Shown here in pieces: positions 37,203 through 45,513 of a stretch of DNA of 64,000 nucleotides (positions within the stretch are counted from its first letter, which is position 1; each line of letters starts with the position of its first letter). The position numbers were made by a program, and so were the translations under genes. The stretch is from Gilvimarinus gilvus. Lineage in GTDB: Bacteria; Pseudomonadota; Gammaproteobacteria; Pseudomonadales; Cellvibrionaceae. Below the pieces are notes generated by a model, which was given only the letters and a program-made list of their open reading frames with translations, searched no databases and was not told the DNA's origin. The stretch is taken from positions 124,001-188,000 of the forward strand of contig NZ_JAULRU010000617.1 of NCBI RefSeq assembly GCF_030518155.1, read 5' to 3'.

Positions 37203-38345
37203 ATGGCGAAAGTCCTATTGGTAGATGCAGCCTTTTCTGCAGTGCCCATTTACAGAGAGCTAACGCGTCAGGGGCATGATATTGTGACCGTAGGCGCACG
37301 GGGTAGCGACCCTTTGGTCGGTATAGGAACCTGTCACAGATTAATTGATTACTCCGACTCTGAAGCGCTCGCGAAAGTGGCCAATGATGAGAAAATTGAT
37401 TATGCAGTACCTGGCTGTACAGATGTTTCCTATTCAAGCTGCCTGAGCTTAAACACTTCGGGAACACTTCCCGGTTTAGACTCACCCGCCGCTCACGCAA
37501 CACTGCACAATAAAAAAATGTTCCGCGACTTCTTATGGCAGAACAACTTGTCAGCACCAAGGGTATTTGATAAATCAAGCGCGATTCAATCCTTACCAAT
37601 TATTGTAAAACCGGTAGACTCATTTAGCGGAAAAGGCATAACACATTTAGAAAAACCGTCCGAGCACGCGCTGACAATTGCCTATAACAAAGCGTGCGCG
37701 CAGTCAGCAACCGGCGAAGTGGTTATTGAGGAGTTTGTTGACGGAAAACTATACAGCCACTCTGCGTTTCTCAGCAACGGGAAAGTTATAGACGAACATT
37801 TCGTTGAGGAAACCTGCAGCGTCTGTCCGTTTGTCGTAGACATAAGCCACTTAGACTACTCACTTACAAGCGACATTAGAACTAACATTCAACGAGAGGT
37901 TGAGTCTATAGCGAAAGAGCTTAAACTAACAGATGGCTTAATACATACTCAGTTTATTAGCGATGGTGAGAAATTTTGGTTTGTTGAAATTACCCGCCGG
38001 TGCCCAGGCGATTTATACAGCCAACTCATCGAGCTTAGCGGTGCAACCTCATACATCAAAAATTTTGTTGCCGGTTTTCTAGGGCGAAGCCCCCAACCAA
38101 GCCCCAAAAATCACAGCCCTTTTATTCTAAGGCAGACGGTCAAAGCAAAAACCAACCTCAACCACTTTTGGCTGGAGTTTAGCCATCCTGCCCCCATTAA
38201 AGCTTTAATACCGCTTGCACTGCCCGGACAAGCCATGCAGGCCAAGGAAACCAGACAAGCTATTGTTTTTTACGAGTGCGAATCTCAGGAGCATCTTCTT
38301 GAGGTAAAAGATAAACTAATACAAGAAAACACCACTCTCGCATGA
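37203..38345 (+). CDS. ATP-grasp ligase-like protein
   Basis: From the ATG at 37203 (MAKVLLVDAAFSAVPIYREL) the protein has 380 residues. An in-frame codon 45 bases upstream lacks a ribosome site, while GAGAAGGT precedes 37203. It has a PreATP-like Rossmann start, then the ATP-grasp domain: PIIVKPVDSFSGKGIT (phosphate loop, about residues 130-145), EVVIEEFVDGKLYSHSAF (nucleotide-clamp region) and WFVEITRRCPGDLYSQLIEL (metal-binding region). These enzymes form carboxylate-amine or carboxylate-thiol bonds. It is 15 bases upstream of a Gfo/Idh/MocA gene, probably one operon. Substrate unknown. Confidence 0.85.
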   Translation: MAKVLLVDAAFSAVPIYRELTRQGHDIVTVGARGSDPLVGIGTCHRLIDYSDSEALAKVANDEKIDYAVPGCTDVSYSSCLSLNTSGTLPGLDSPAAHATLHNKKMFRDFLWQNNLSAPRVFDKSSAIQSLPIIVKPVDSFSGKGITHLEKPSEHALTIAYNKACAQSATGEVVIEEFVDGKLYSHSAFLSNGKVIDEHFVEETCSVCPFVVDISHLDYSLTSDIRTNIQREVESIAKELKLTDGLIHTQFISDGEKFWFVEITRRCPGDLYSQLIELSGATSYIKNFVAGFLGRSPQPSPKNHSPFILRQTVKAKTNLNHFWLEFSHPAPIKALIPLALPGQAMQAKETRQAIVFYECESQEHLLEVKDKLIQENTTLA

Positions 38346-38360
38346 ATGTACGTATGAACT

Positions 38361-39512
38361 ATGGAATTTCCCACCAATATGAACAGTGAAGCCAAAAATC
38401 AACCGCTTAGAACGGCACTCATCGGCGGGGGCATCAATTCCGCAGTGGGTAGAGTACATGATGTAGCCATGCGCATGGACCACAAGTTCGACTTAGTAGC
38501 CGGCTGCTTCAGCCGCGACAAAGAGGTGAACGAAAGGAGTGGGAAAAGCTTTTGCATAGAAAACAGTAGAGTTTATGACAATCTGAAACAACTCCTTGAC
38601 ACTGAAAAAGACAACCTTGATGTAGTAGTCGTTGCACTACCGACCGACCAACATGCAAATGCGATATTCGACATATTGGATTACGGCATCAATGTCATAA
38701 CGGACAAGCCTACTGTTAGCACGGTAGAGCAAGCGTTACAGCTAAAACAAAAGCTGGAAAACAATAAAAAACAGGTTTTTACATTATTCAATTACACCTG
38801 TTACCCCATGGTTAAAGAAATGCGCAGCATGCTGGCGCAGGGTAAGCTGGGTAAAATTCATCGAGCAATGATTGAAATGCCTCAGGACAGTTTTCTCAGA
38901 ATGAGGAACGAGTCGACGCCAGGCAATATCCAACAATGGCGACTTTCCGACGGGGAGATCTGCGGCGCCTCTCTGGATTTATTTACGCACATTCATAGCT
39001 TAATGAAATTCTTAAACCCTGCCAAACCTGTCTCGGCATTTGCGAACATGCGCAGCATAAGCCAGCTTTCAGCAGGCCTTATTGACGACGTCGATGCGCT
39101 CATTGATTACGACGACGGCTCCACGTTAAGCGCTTGGTATGGAAAAGCGGCACTAGGCTACCGGAACGGCTTACAAGTAAGAATATTTGGAGAATTAGGT
39201 ACCTTAGAATGGGTACAAATGAAGCCGGAAGCTTTAATATTCAGCGACCAATCAGGTGAAACGCACCTGCTAGACCGATTATCCCCAGAGGCCTTCGCGG
39301 CGCAAGCACCAAACATTAACCGCTTTAAAGCCGGGCATCCCGCCGGATTTATCGAGGCCTTCGCAAACTGCTATTACGACATAGCGCAAACAATTCAGCA
39401 TGGCAGCAGCTTAGAAAACCCTACTTTTAAGCTTGAAAGCGCCATCGAGGGGCTTGAACTCGCCAGGGCTTTGCAAACAAGTCACACCACGGGAAACCGT
39501 TATGATTTCTAA
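38361..39512 (+). CDS. Gfo/Idh/MocA-family oxidoreductase
   Basis: The 383-residue protein begins MEFPTNMNSEAKNQPLRTAL. An internal ATG at 38379 is an alternative start. An NAD(P)-binding GGGINSAVGRVHDVAMRM region lies near residues 22-40, and VVVALPTDQHANAIFDIL plus NVITDKPTVSTVEQAL matches the family EKP-like lysine block (here DKP). The C-terminal alpha/beta domain carries LFTHIHSLMKFLNP, where the catalytic histidine is expected. It follows the ATP-grasp gene by 15 bases, so the pair may modify a sugar or a sugar acid. Substrate unknown. Confidence 0.85.
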   Translation: MEFPTNMNSEAKNQPLRTALIGGGINSAVGRVHDVAMRMDHKFDLVAGCFSRDKEVNERSGKSFCIENSRVYDNLKQLLDTEKDNLDVVVVALPTDQHANAIFDILDYGINVITDKPTVSTVEQALQLKQKLENNKKQVFTLFNYTCYPMVKEMRSMLAQGKLGKIHRAMIEMPQDSFLRMRNESTPGNIQQWRLSDGEICGASLDLFTHIHSLMKFLNPAKPVSAFANMRSISQLSAGLIDDVDALIDYDDGSTLSAWYGKAALGYRNGLQVRIFGELGTLEWVQMKPEALIFSDQSGETHLLDRLSPEAFAAQAPNINRFKAGHPAGFIEAFANCYYDIAQTIQHGSSLENPTFKLESAIEGLELARALQTSHTTGNRYDF

Positions 39513-39627
39513 GACCGTGTACTTGTTTGGCTCCTACGGCGAGGAGCTGCCGACCGTCAAACCCGAAGACATTGACAAGACCCAACACCTTCCTGATGGA
39601 GAAAGTAAAAAGGAAGCTGTATTTTAG
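39502..39627 (+). CDS. Short frame overlapping the oxidoreductase end (possibly truncated gene)
   Basis: An ATG at 39502 inside the last codons of the oxidoreductase opens a 41-residue frame (MISKTVYLFGSYGEELPTVK...KKEAVF) that ends at 39627. Its start looks like the beginning of an ordinary protein. A stop cuts it short about 115 bases before the solo transposon end at 39743. It may be the front of a gene lost by rearrangement, or non-functional. No family recognised. Confidence 0.3.
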   Translation: MISKTVYLFGSYGEELPTVKPEDIDKTQHLPDGESKKEAVF

Positions 39628-39742
39628 GCACAACTCTTCTGGATTTTGTGAGTCACTGATATTCGCCATTTAGAACGGTGTCGGCATTAATCGCTCAAGA
39701 TCAGGCCGGCCCGTGCCTCAATATGCATGTACGGCTGAGAGC

Positions 39743-39764
39743 TAGCAGGCTGTTGAAAAACCCC
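39743..39764. repeat. Solo terminal repeat of the MITE-like family (left orientation)
   Basis: TAGCAGGCTGTTGAAAAA and the following CCCC are the family terminus, preceded by C so that CTAG is present. The adjoining bases TTGCATGCTCAG also match the inner side of the 2199-2462 element's right end. With the oppositely oriented copy at 45447-45468 it brackets a 5.7-kb cassette. Confidence 0.7.
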
Positions 39765-39846
39765 TTGCATGCTCAGTGAGTAGCGCCCCCATACAAATAG
39801 CATCTTACACAAAGCCGCAACAAATGGATTTTCGTAAATCAAGTAG

Positions 39847-40965
39847 CTACTTCGGCACCGCCCAGCATCGCAAGTACTCACAGGTGCGCCGTACATCTTC
39901 TGCAAGCAGGTCGGGATAAATAGGTAAACAAATCACGCTATCCGCTGAACGCCTGGCATTTGGCAAAGACGCTGGAACGCAACGCGCGTTTCTGTACAAA
40001 GGAAAATCTGTGATCAGTGGGTAAAAGTAACGACGAACATGAACTTCCCTTGCCCGCAGCATATCCACTACCTCATCCCGACTGTAAGGATATTCCTCGT
40101 TGATCATTATTGGGAAATAAGCGTAGTTGGGCTTTTTGGCCCACGGCTTTGCGCCACACTGCAAGCCGACTACATCGTTAAGGCCTTCAGAATAGAGTCG
40201 GGACAGCTCAGCACGCTTGGTCAACCACTCTTCCAAGTGCTGCAATTGTAAAAGCCCTAGCGCAGACTGAAACTCATTCAGCTTCGCATTAACGCCTATT
40301 TCAGGAATATGCGTTTCATCCTCGAAGCCAAAATTACGCAAGTACTCCAACTTTTTGCGCATAGCGTCGTCATGACAAATTATCGCGCCACCTTCAAAGG
40401 TGTTAAACACTTTAGTAGCATGAAAACTGACAACCGAAAGGTCACCTTCGTTTAACAATGAGCCGCTTTCGGTTACCACTCCAAACGCGTGCGCAGCATC
40501 ATATACGACGGGAATGCCGTGTTTTTTTGCAATGCGCCCGATTGCCTCTGTCTCACAGGGGTTGCCATAGCAATGTACAGGCATTATCGCAGCTGTACGC
40601 TCAGTTATCGCGGCTTCGAGGTGCTCAGGATTTAGGTTACAACTGTCAGCGCCTATATCAACAAAAACAGGCTCTAAACCGGCCCATATAATTGCGTGCC
40701 CAGTAGCAATAAATGAATAGGGGGTAGTAATCACCTCCCCTTGCAAACCCAGCACTCGCAACGCCAGCAATAACGCCGATGTTCCGTTGTTACAAAGCAC
40801 AACATGCTTAACATTTAAATATTCCGCCAGTGCTGCCTCTAGCTTCTGATGAAAAGGACCAGAGTTGGTCAGCCAGCGAGTCTCCCAGATTTCCTCCAGA
40901 TATGGCAAAAACTCCTCGAGTGGCGCTAATGCAGGTTTGGTAACAAGTATCGGCTTTCTATCCAT
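39847..40965 (-). CDS. DegT/DnrJ/EryC1/StrS-family sugar aminotransferase
   Basis: This 372-residue PLP enzyme would transfer an amino group to a nucleotide-linked keto-sugar. Motifs are KHVVLCNNGTSALLLALRVL (about 53-72), PYSFIATGHAIIWAG, AIMPVHCYGNPCETEAI, VVYDAAHAFGV and the PLP-lysine segment SFHATKVFNTFEGGAI (lysine at about residue 182). Resembles VioA/FdtB-type enzymes. Its ATG overlaps the TAA of the upstream GT41 gene in TAATG, so they are coupled. No matching 4-keto-sugar dehydratase besides RmlB is in the window. Confidence 0.9.
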   Translation of the reverse strand: MDRKPILVTKPALAPLEEFLPYLEEIWETRWLTNSGPFHQKLEAALAEYLNVKHVVLCNNGTSALLLALRVLGLQGEVITTPYSFIATGHAIIWAGLEPVFVDIGADSCNLNPEHLEAAITERTAAIMPVHCYGNPCETEAIGRIAKKHGIPVVYDAAHAFGVVTESGSLLNEGDLSVVSFHATKVFNTFEGGAIICHDDAMRKKLEYLRNFGFEDETHIPEIGVNAKLNEFQSALGLLQLQHLEEWLTKRAELSRLYSEGLNDVVGLQCGAKPWAKKPNYAYFPIMINEEYPYSRDEVVDMLRAREVHVRRYFYPLITDFPLYRNARCVPASLPNARRSADSVICLPIYPDLLAEDVRRTCEYLRCWAVPK

Positions 40966-42860
40966 TATTCAGTCTTCGAGTCGGGCATAGAGTACCCATC
41001 AATATCAATCAAGCGCTCATCGCCTGCCTGAATCGTGTCATGGTGAGTAAACAGCTTGTAAACCACTTCACCAAAACTCACTGCATTCGTTCCCTGAGAG
41101 CTTCTTTCTCGCTTAGCGGGTATCTCTTGAATGATTTCCTGCCTCAACTCTTTGTCATCTACCAGCCTAACGGCAGCCTGAATATATTCCTCCAAAGAAT
41201 GAGTGCGAAGGAATTCCGGGTAACCGAGTTTCTCACTTAATAGCACGTCTACACGCGAGTGCGGCTCTTTACCATCCATACAAACAAAGGGAAGGCCTAT
41301 ATGGGCACAATCAAAAATCCCATTTGTATTTCCGAAAGGGAACGGGTTCAACACCATATCGCAAGTGCGTAAATTATCAATAAACTCTGGGTAGGCGGCA
41401 GGCGGGTAAACCGTTGCACTTATATACCGACTAAGCTCAACTTTGAAGGCATCCAGCGTGACACCGCTGCTGGCGGGAAAGAATACAAACTCTACCGGAG
41501 AGACACTCCTTGCCTCAATTTCCTGGCAGGCTTTAATCAGCCGATAATTGATTTTATAAAGCTTTGCATTAACCCCAATTCTTACTTTTTCACCCGGCTG
41601 TGGGTTGTATGAAAAGTCATTGCCGTCAGGGTGAGGAACCGCAACCGAAGAGGCATTTTCATCCGAATACACGACACGCTCGCCAAAAATATTGGGGTCC
41701 GTTTTCTCCGCCAACGCATAATCCATAACAGGTGACATACTGGTTGCGGGGTGGCCCAACGACATCATTTGAATTGGAGCGAAACGAAATTGCGCCAACA
41801 CAACGGCCCAAACCTCCATACCCAAGCTAGGAAAGTAGAGTACGTCTGCCTGCATTGCCTCAATTTTTTTAGCAATATTGCTAAAGGGCTCATTCTCAGA
41901 AAAAGTGTAAACCTCATCAAATGCTTGCTTAGAGGTATCATCCAACTGGTCTTCAATCCCTACTCCAATAAGGTAAAAGTATCGCCTAAGATCATCTATC
42001 CGCTTGCGGAAACAACGATACACTGCATGTGAACTGGTAAATCTCTCCAAACCCACAACCAGCTTCGGCTTGCGCCCCGTCTCCGTACACAATTGCGGAA
42101 GATGCTTTGCAATAACAGGCGGCTTAACACCATTTTTTTCCGCAAATTGCTTAAGAATTTTGTTTAGGAATATTTTTGGCTTGTGTTTCTCCTCGTACCC
42201 CATGTAGCTGCACAACATCCAGGCGTTAATGACACCCTGTAGCAAGTTTTTAGGTAGCTCGAAGTCCTCTGGCAAATTAAAGTCAGAATACATTGACGCT
42301 ACGCGCTGCCGCGTTTGATCAGACTTTTCGTCTAACACGACATCTGTATCGATAAACGAGAGCCAGAATGGCAGAGAAACCTCTAGTGGCAAGCTTTTTA
42401 TCCAGCGGCGATAAAGACCTTCATCTTGTGGAGAGCCAGGGGTGACTGTCAAAAGCAATTTAAACAGTGCACCCTGATTTTCCACAACCCCCTGCCCATT
42501 GGCGTCATACTTCAACATATGCCAGTGCAAATGGTCCATATCGCCAAACCCCGACGCCATAAAAATAGAACGCAGAGTTCTTTTATAGGACATCAAGAGT
42601 ATATAACCTTCTTTCGGTGGCAGAAATTTCTTCGATGCCAGCATTGTGGTAATCGCACCCGCCAGTCGCGTATTCATTTGCCGTCGCTCGTGATCTTGCT
42701 CCCTTTCCGACTGCAAATGCTCTGAGGGACGAAACGCCAGTCCCTTCACGGTCATTGCATCTAATAATCGCAATAGCAGCGCCGCCGCATGTTCATATCG
42801 TCCGCCGTAAATCAGCATTTCCAGCTGTTCTATTTCTATTTTTTCTGCATCTAAGCTCAT
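40965..42860 (-). CDS. HMW1C-like GT41 protein glycosyltransferase
   Basis: The 631-residue protein resembles HMW1C and other cytoplasmic N-glycosyltransferases of family GT41. From memory of the Actinobacillus enzyme, matching blocks are LVVGLERFTSSHAVYR then RRYFYLIGVG; MMSLGHPATSMSPVMDYAL; GVNAKLYKINYRLIKACQEI, which includes the conserved lysine region; and NPFPFGNTNG at residues 505-514. An alpha-helical N-terminal region (about residues 1-250) matches the family's all-alpha domain. Family enzymes use UDP-glucose or similar to modify Asn in N-X-S/T on exported adhesins. The gene is coupled to the DegT aminotransferase gene downstream. Substrate unknown. Confidence 0.88.
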   Translation of the reverse strand: MSLDAEKIEIEQLEMLIYGGRYEHAAALLLRLLDAMTVKGLAFRPSEHLQSEREQDHERRQMNTRLAGAITTMLASKKFLPPKEGYILLMSYKRTLRSIFMASGFGDMDHLHWHMLKYDANGQGVVENQGALFKLLLTVTPGSPQDEGLYRRWIKSLPLEVSLPFWLSFIDTDVVLDEKSDQTRQRVASMYSDFNLPEDFELPKNLLQGVINAWMLCSYMGYEEKHKPKIFLNKILKQFAEKNGVKPPVIAKHLPQLCTETGRKPKLVVGLERFTSSHAVYRCFRKRIDDLRRYFYLIGVGIEDQLDDTSKQAFDEVYTFSENEPFSNIAKKIEAMQADVLYFPSLGMEVWAVVLAQFRFAPIQMMSLGHPATSMSPVMDYALAEKTDPNIFGERVVYSDENASSVAVPHPDGNDFSYNPQPGEKVRIGVNAKLYKINYRLIKACQEIEARSVSPVEFVFFPASSGVTLDAFKVELSRYISATVYPPAAYPEFIDNLRTCDMVLNPFPFGNTNGIFDCAHIGLPFVCMDGKEPHSRVDVLLSEKLGYPEFLRTHSLEEYIQAAVRLVDDKELRQEIIQEIPAKRERSSQGTNAVSFGEVVYKLFTHHDTIQAGDERLIDIDGYSMPDSKTE

Positions 42861-43522
42861 TACTGGTCCTAAAATCTATAAGGCTGTCCGGCGCCTACGA
42901 CGTCACTGTTGCTAACCGTAGCTACAGCCGTACAACTGTTCATGCAATTAATGATTTCGAGTTTAAATAAACATACCCCCAAAGCAAGCCCATTATCACT
43001 TTAACGGACCACTAGCCTGCACCAATAGCCACACGAAACTCGCGCGCAGCTAACGGGTATTCATCGATTAAAAGGGGATTAATATCGTTGTAGATTAATA
43101 ATCGCTTACTGGACAAGAGCTTACCTCCATTTCGTTGTCCGCACGAACTCGTCAGACAATGATTCGTGGGCGTCTTCTCCGGACTCTGAAAAATCCGAAT
43201 TATGCCATTTTTTACGACCAAGCATAACCCACATCTATTGGTTGCCGGACATGGACATAACAAACATTAATCGCTGAAACGAACGCACCAAATCGGGGAG
43301 CATAGGCAGGCTTAAGTAGCCGCCACTTACCGGTAGCTCCGGCGCCTGCCCAATTGATTGATTCTTCCTTCGAATTACTCACCATGCTTTTCGCGAAATG
43401 CGCTATGGCACCTTTACAACGACGAACACCGCACCTTGCCGAGCATTGGTTGCCAAAGTAGAATGAGCCGACACGATCGGGCTGTTCTATACAACCCTTA
43501 AAATCTGCGGAAAAGGATATCT
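42861..43522. other. Intergenic region, 662 bases
   Basis: This gap lies between two divergent genes. Short frames exist on both strands, but none has a ribosome site plus protein-like composition. An AAGGA site sits just before the TTG at 43523. No RNA gene or repeat is recognised. Confidence 0.4.
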
Positions 43523-45349
43523 TTGGCTGTGCAAAGCGCCCCAACAAACGCCCACACAAAATATATTGCAGTCCCTTTCTTTAGCTGGCCACTGCACGAG
43601 GGCGAACGGCTGGTACTTGCCCAAAATGGCAGTCAAGCCCAACCAGTGCATGAGACTTTGGCGCAAACGCTAATGCTGTGCGATCAATGGCGCTCCCTTG
43701 AAGAGCATCTTGATGTAACCATAAAAAAAATGCCACAGCTCCAAGCTCACGCACTTCAGCTACACCAGGGCTTGCTCCATTTGATCAGCCTTGGATTGCT
43801 CGTAGATGCAGACTCGCTCTCCCAAAATTTTGCCGCCCCTCCCTCATCGACGCCTGCGCCCGAAGGAATTAAAACGCTCTATGTGCGCACCTATTGCTGC
43901 CCCCAAGCCCTTGAGCGCCTGTTTCAAAGTGCGCTGACTGGGCGTGCAGGCGCCTCGTTACAAACACTCGTGGTAATAGACGACGCACGCGAGGAATCAG
44001 ATATAGCGCGCACCAGGGTACTGCTGAATTCATACCGCGCGAAATTGCCAGCGGATTTAATTCATATAACCCGGGCCGACCGTAACCGGTTAGCAGATGC
44101 TCTAGCAGAAATTTCGGGCGCCGAAGCGCAAGATCTTAGATGGTGGCTAAACGGAGACCCAAACGATCCAGAAATGACCGCAGGAGCTACATTTAACACG
44201 GCCCTTTTACTTAGCGCAGGCACCAAAACGGCCGTCATAGACGATGACGGTCAGCTAACGCCCTACGGTGATGCAACAGATCTTTCGCAAATGAGCGTTG
44301 CCAGCACTGAGCACGTCGATTGGACCATGTACTCCTCCCCAGAAGATATGGAAGACGCTTGGTCAGTGCTGGACCTGGATCCGCTGAAGGCCCACAGCCA
44401 GTGGCTGGGGCAATCATTGTCCACCGCGATCGAACAGACATCGAAGCCCGAAACATTTTGGCAGTCGATCTCAAGATCAGGTTTAGCAAACCTTAAGCCT
44501 AATGCAAAAGTAAAAGTCAGTGTAAATGGCTTGCTGGGGGACCCTGGAACTGGCGGAGGCAGCTGGCTACTGGGACTTCCCCCAGAAAAGCTGACACCAT
44601 GCCTAGAAAGTGAAGAGCATTATCGCCAGCTTACTTCAAGTCGCTTACTGGCACGACACCCCCAAGGACAAAAGCTGTTGCCTTGGCACAGCCTTCTTTC
44701 ACCACTGGTGGGGATTGATAACAGCGAACTAATGCCGCCAACATTTCCCAATGGTCGCGGCGAAGATGTACTGTTTGCGGATTTGGTGTGTTGCGTATAC
44801 CCCGAGAGTTTATTCGCCCAGCTACCCTGGATGCTCAAACACATACCAGAGCATGGACGGCAATATGACCGGGATGCCCTTAGCAGACCCGCCCGCATCT
44901 CCACAAGTCGCCTATTGTCCAAAACGCTACGCAAACTCCGCCACGCCGTACCCAGCGCCTCCCCCAATATTCGCCTGCAATGGCTTGGGCAATCCCTACA
45001 GGCAATCGCAGAGATACCGACAAGCTCATTGACCGACGAATACTACCGTCATCTGGCAGGTGATCGCGCACACTGGGCGAAACAATTAATTAAAAACCTA
45101 CAAACATTGAATCCGCCAGCCTATTTGGCTGAAGACATGCAGCAACTCCTGAATCGCTTACGCCAAGGTATTGAGACAGACCGGCAAGACTTGGACGCAA
45201 TAAACCCCCAAATACGCAGATACTCAAGTCGCTATGGGGAAGCCCTAACCAGCTGGCAGCTTGCTTGGGAACATTGCCATCAACTTGGCGAACCTCAGAC
45301 TCTGAACATGTTGCGAGACCTTTCGCCTGAGGATTGCGCACAAGAGTAA
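43523..45349 (+). CDS. Putative glycosyltransferase with PqqD-like N-terminal region
   Basis: The 608-residue protein starts at TTG 43523 (AAGGA site upstream); a GTG at 43529 is an alternative. Residues about 15-95 look like a PqqD-type winged helix (LMLCDQWRSLEEHLDVTIKK through LHLISLGLLVDADSL). The rest looks GT-A-like: TLVVIDDAREESDIARTRVL, the acidic cluster AVIDDDGQLTPYG (about 235-247), and PPTFPNGRGEDVLFADLV (about residues 400-417). No membrane segment. Family assignment is from pattern only. It stands alone just inside the transposon-end-bounded cassette with the GT41 pair. A peptide-recognition role for the PqqD-like part is inference. Confidence 0.6.
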   Translation: MAVQSAPTNAHTKYIAVPFFSWPLHEGERLVLAQNGSQAQPVHETLAQTLMLCDQWRSLEEHLDVTIKKMPQLQAHALQLHQGLLHLISLGLLVDADSLSQNFAAPPSSTPAPEGIKTLYVRTYCCPQALERLFQSALTGRAGASLQTLVVIDDAREESDIARTRVLLNSYRAKLPADLIHITRADRNRLADALAEISGAEAQDLRWWLNGDPNDPEMTAGATFNTALLLSAGTKTAVIDDDGQLTPYGDATDLSQMSVASTEHVDWTMYSSPEDMEDAWSVLDLDPLKAHSQWLGQSLSTAIEQTSKPETFWQSISRSGLANLKPNAKVKVSVNGLLGDPGTGGGSWLLGLPPEKLTPCLESEEHYRQLTSSRLLARHPQGQKLLPWHSLLSPLVGIDNSELMPPTFPNGRGEDVLFADLVCCVYPESLFAQLPWMLKHIPEHGRQYDRDALSRPARISTSRLLSKTLRKLRHAVPSASPNIRLQWLGQSLQAIAEIPTSSLTDEYYRHLAGDRAHWAKQLIKNLQTLNPPAYLAEDMQQLLNRLRQGIETDRQDLDAINPQIRRYSSRYGEALTSWQLAWEHCHQLGEPQTLNMLRDLSPEDCAQE

Positions 45350-45446
45350 AGCCTTTAGGAACTCTATTTGAAGCTGGGCTCCTGAAAGCTCCAAAGCGCA
45401 ACTCGCGCCACACCAGAGCTAGCAGCCTGAGAGTCTGAGTACCTAA

Positions 45447-45468
45447 GGGGTTTTTCAACAGCCTGCTA
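45447..45468. repeat. Solo terminal repeat of the MITE-like family (right orientation)
   Basis: The 22-base end is the exact reverse complement of 39743-39764. The adjoining bases (about 45420-45446) match the inner side of the left end of the 2199-2462 element. It lies 98 bases after the stop of the 43523 gene. Confidence 0.7.
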
Positions 45469-45513
45469 ATGGCGAAATAGACAGCCCCCGAGCCAGGTGG
45501 TACTTTTTACACA

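Noticed and set aside
43212-43559. A 115-residue minus-strand frame overlapping the start of the PqqD-like gene
   Set aside because: It has no ribosome site or recognisable motif and conflicts with the better-supported gene.
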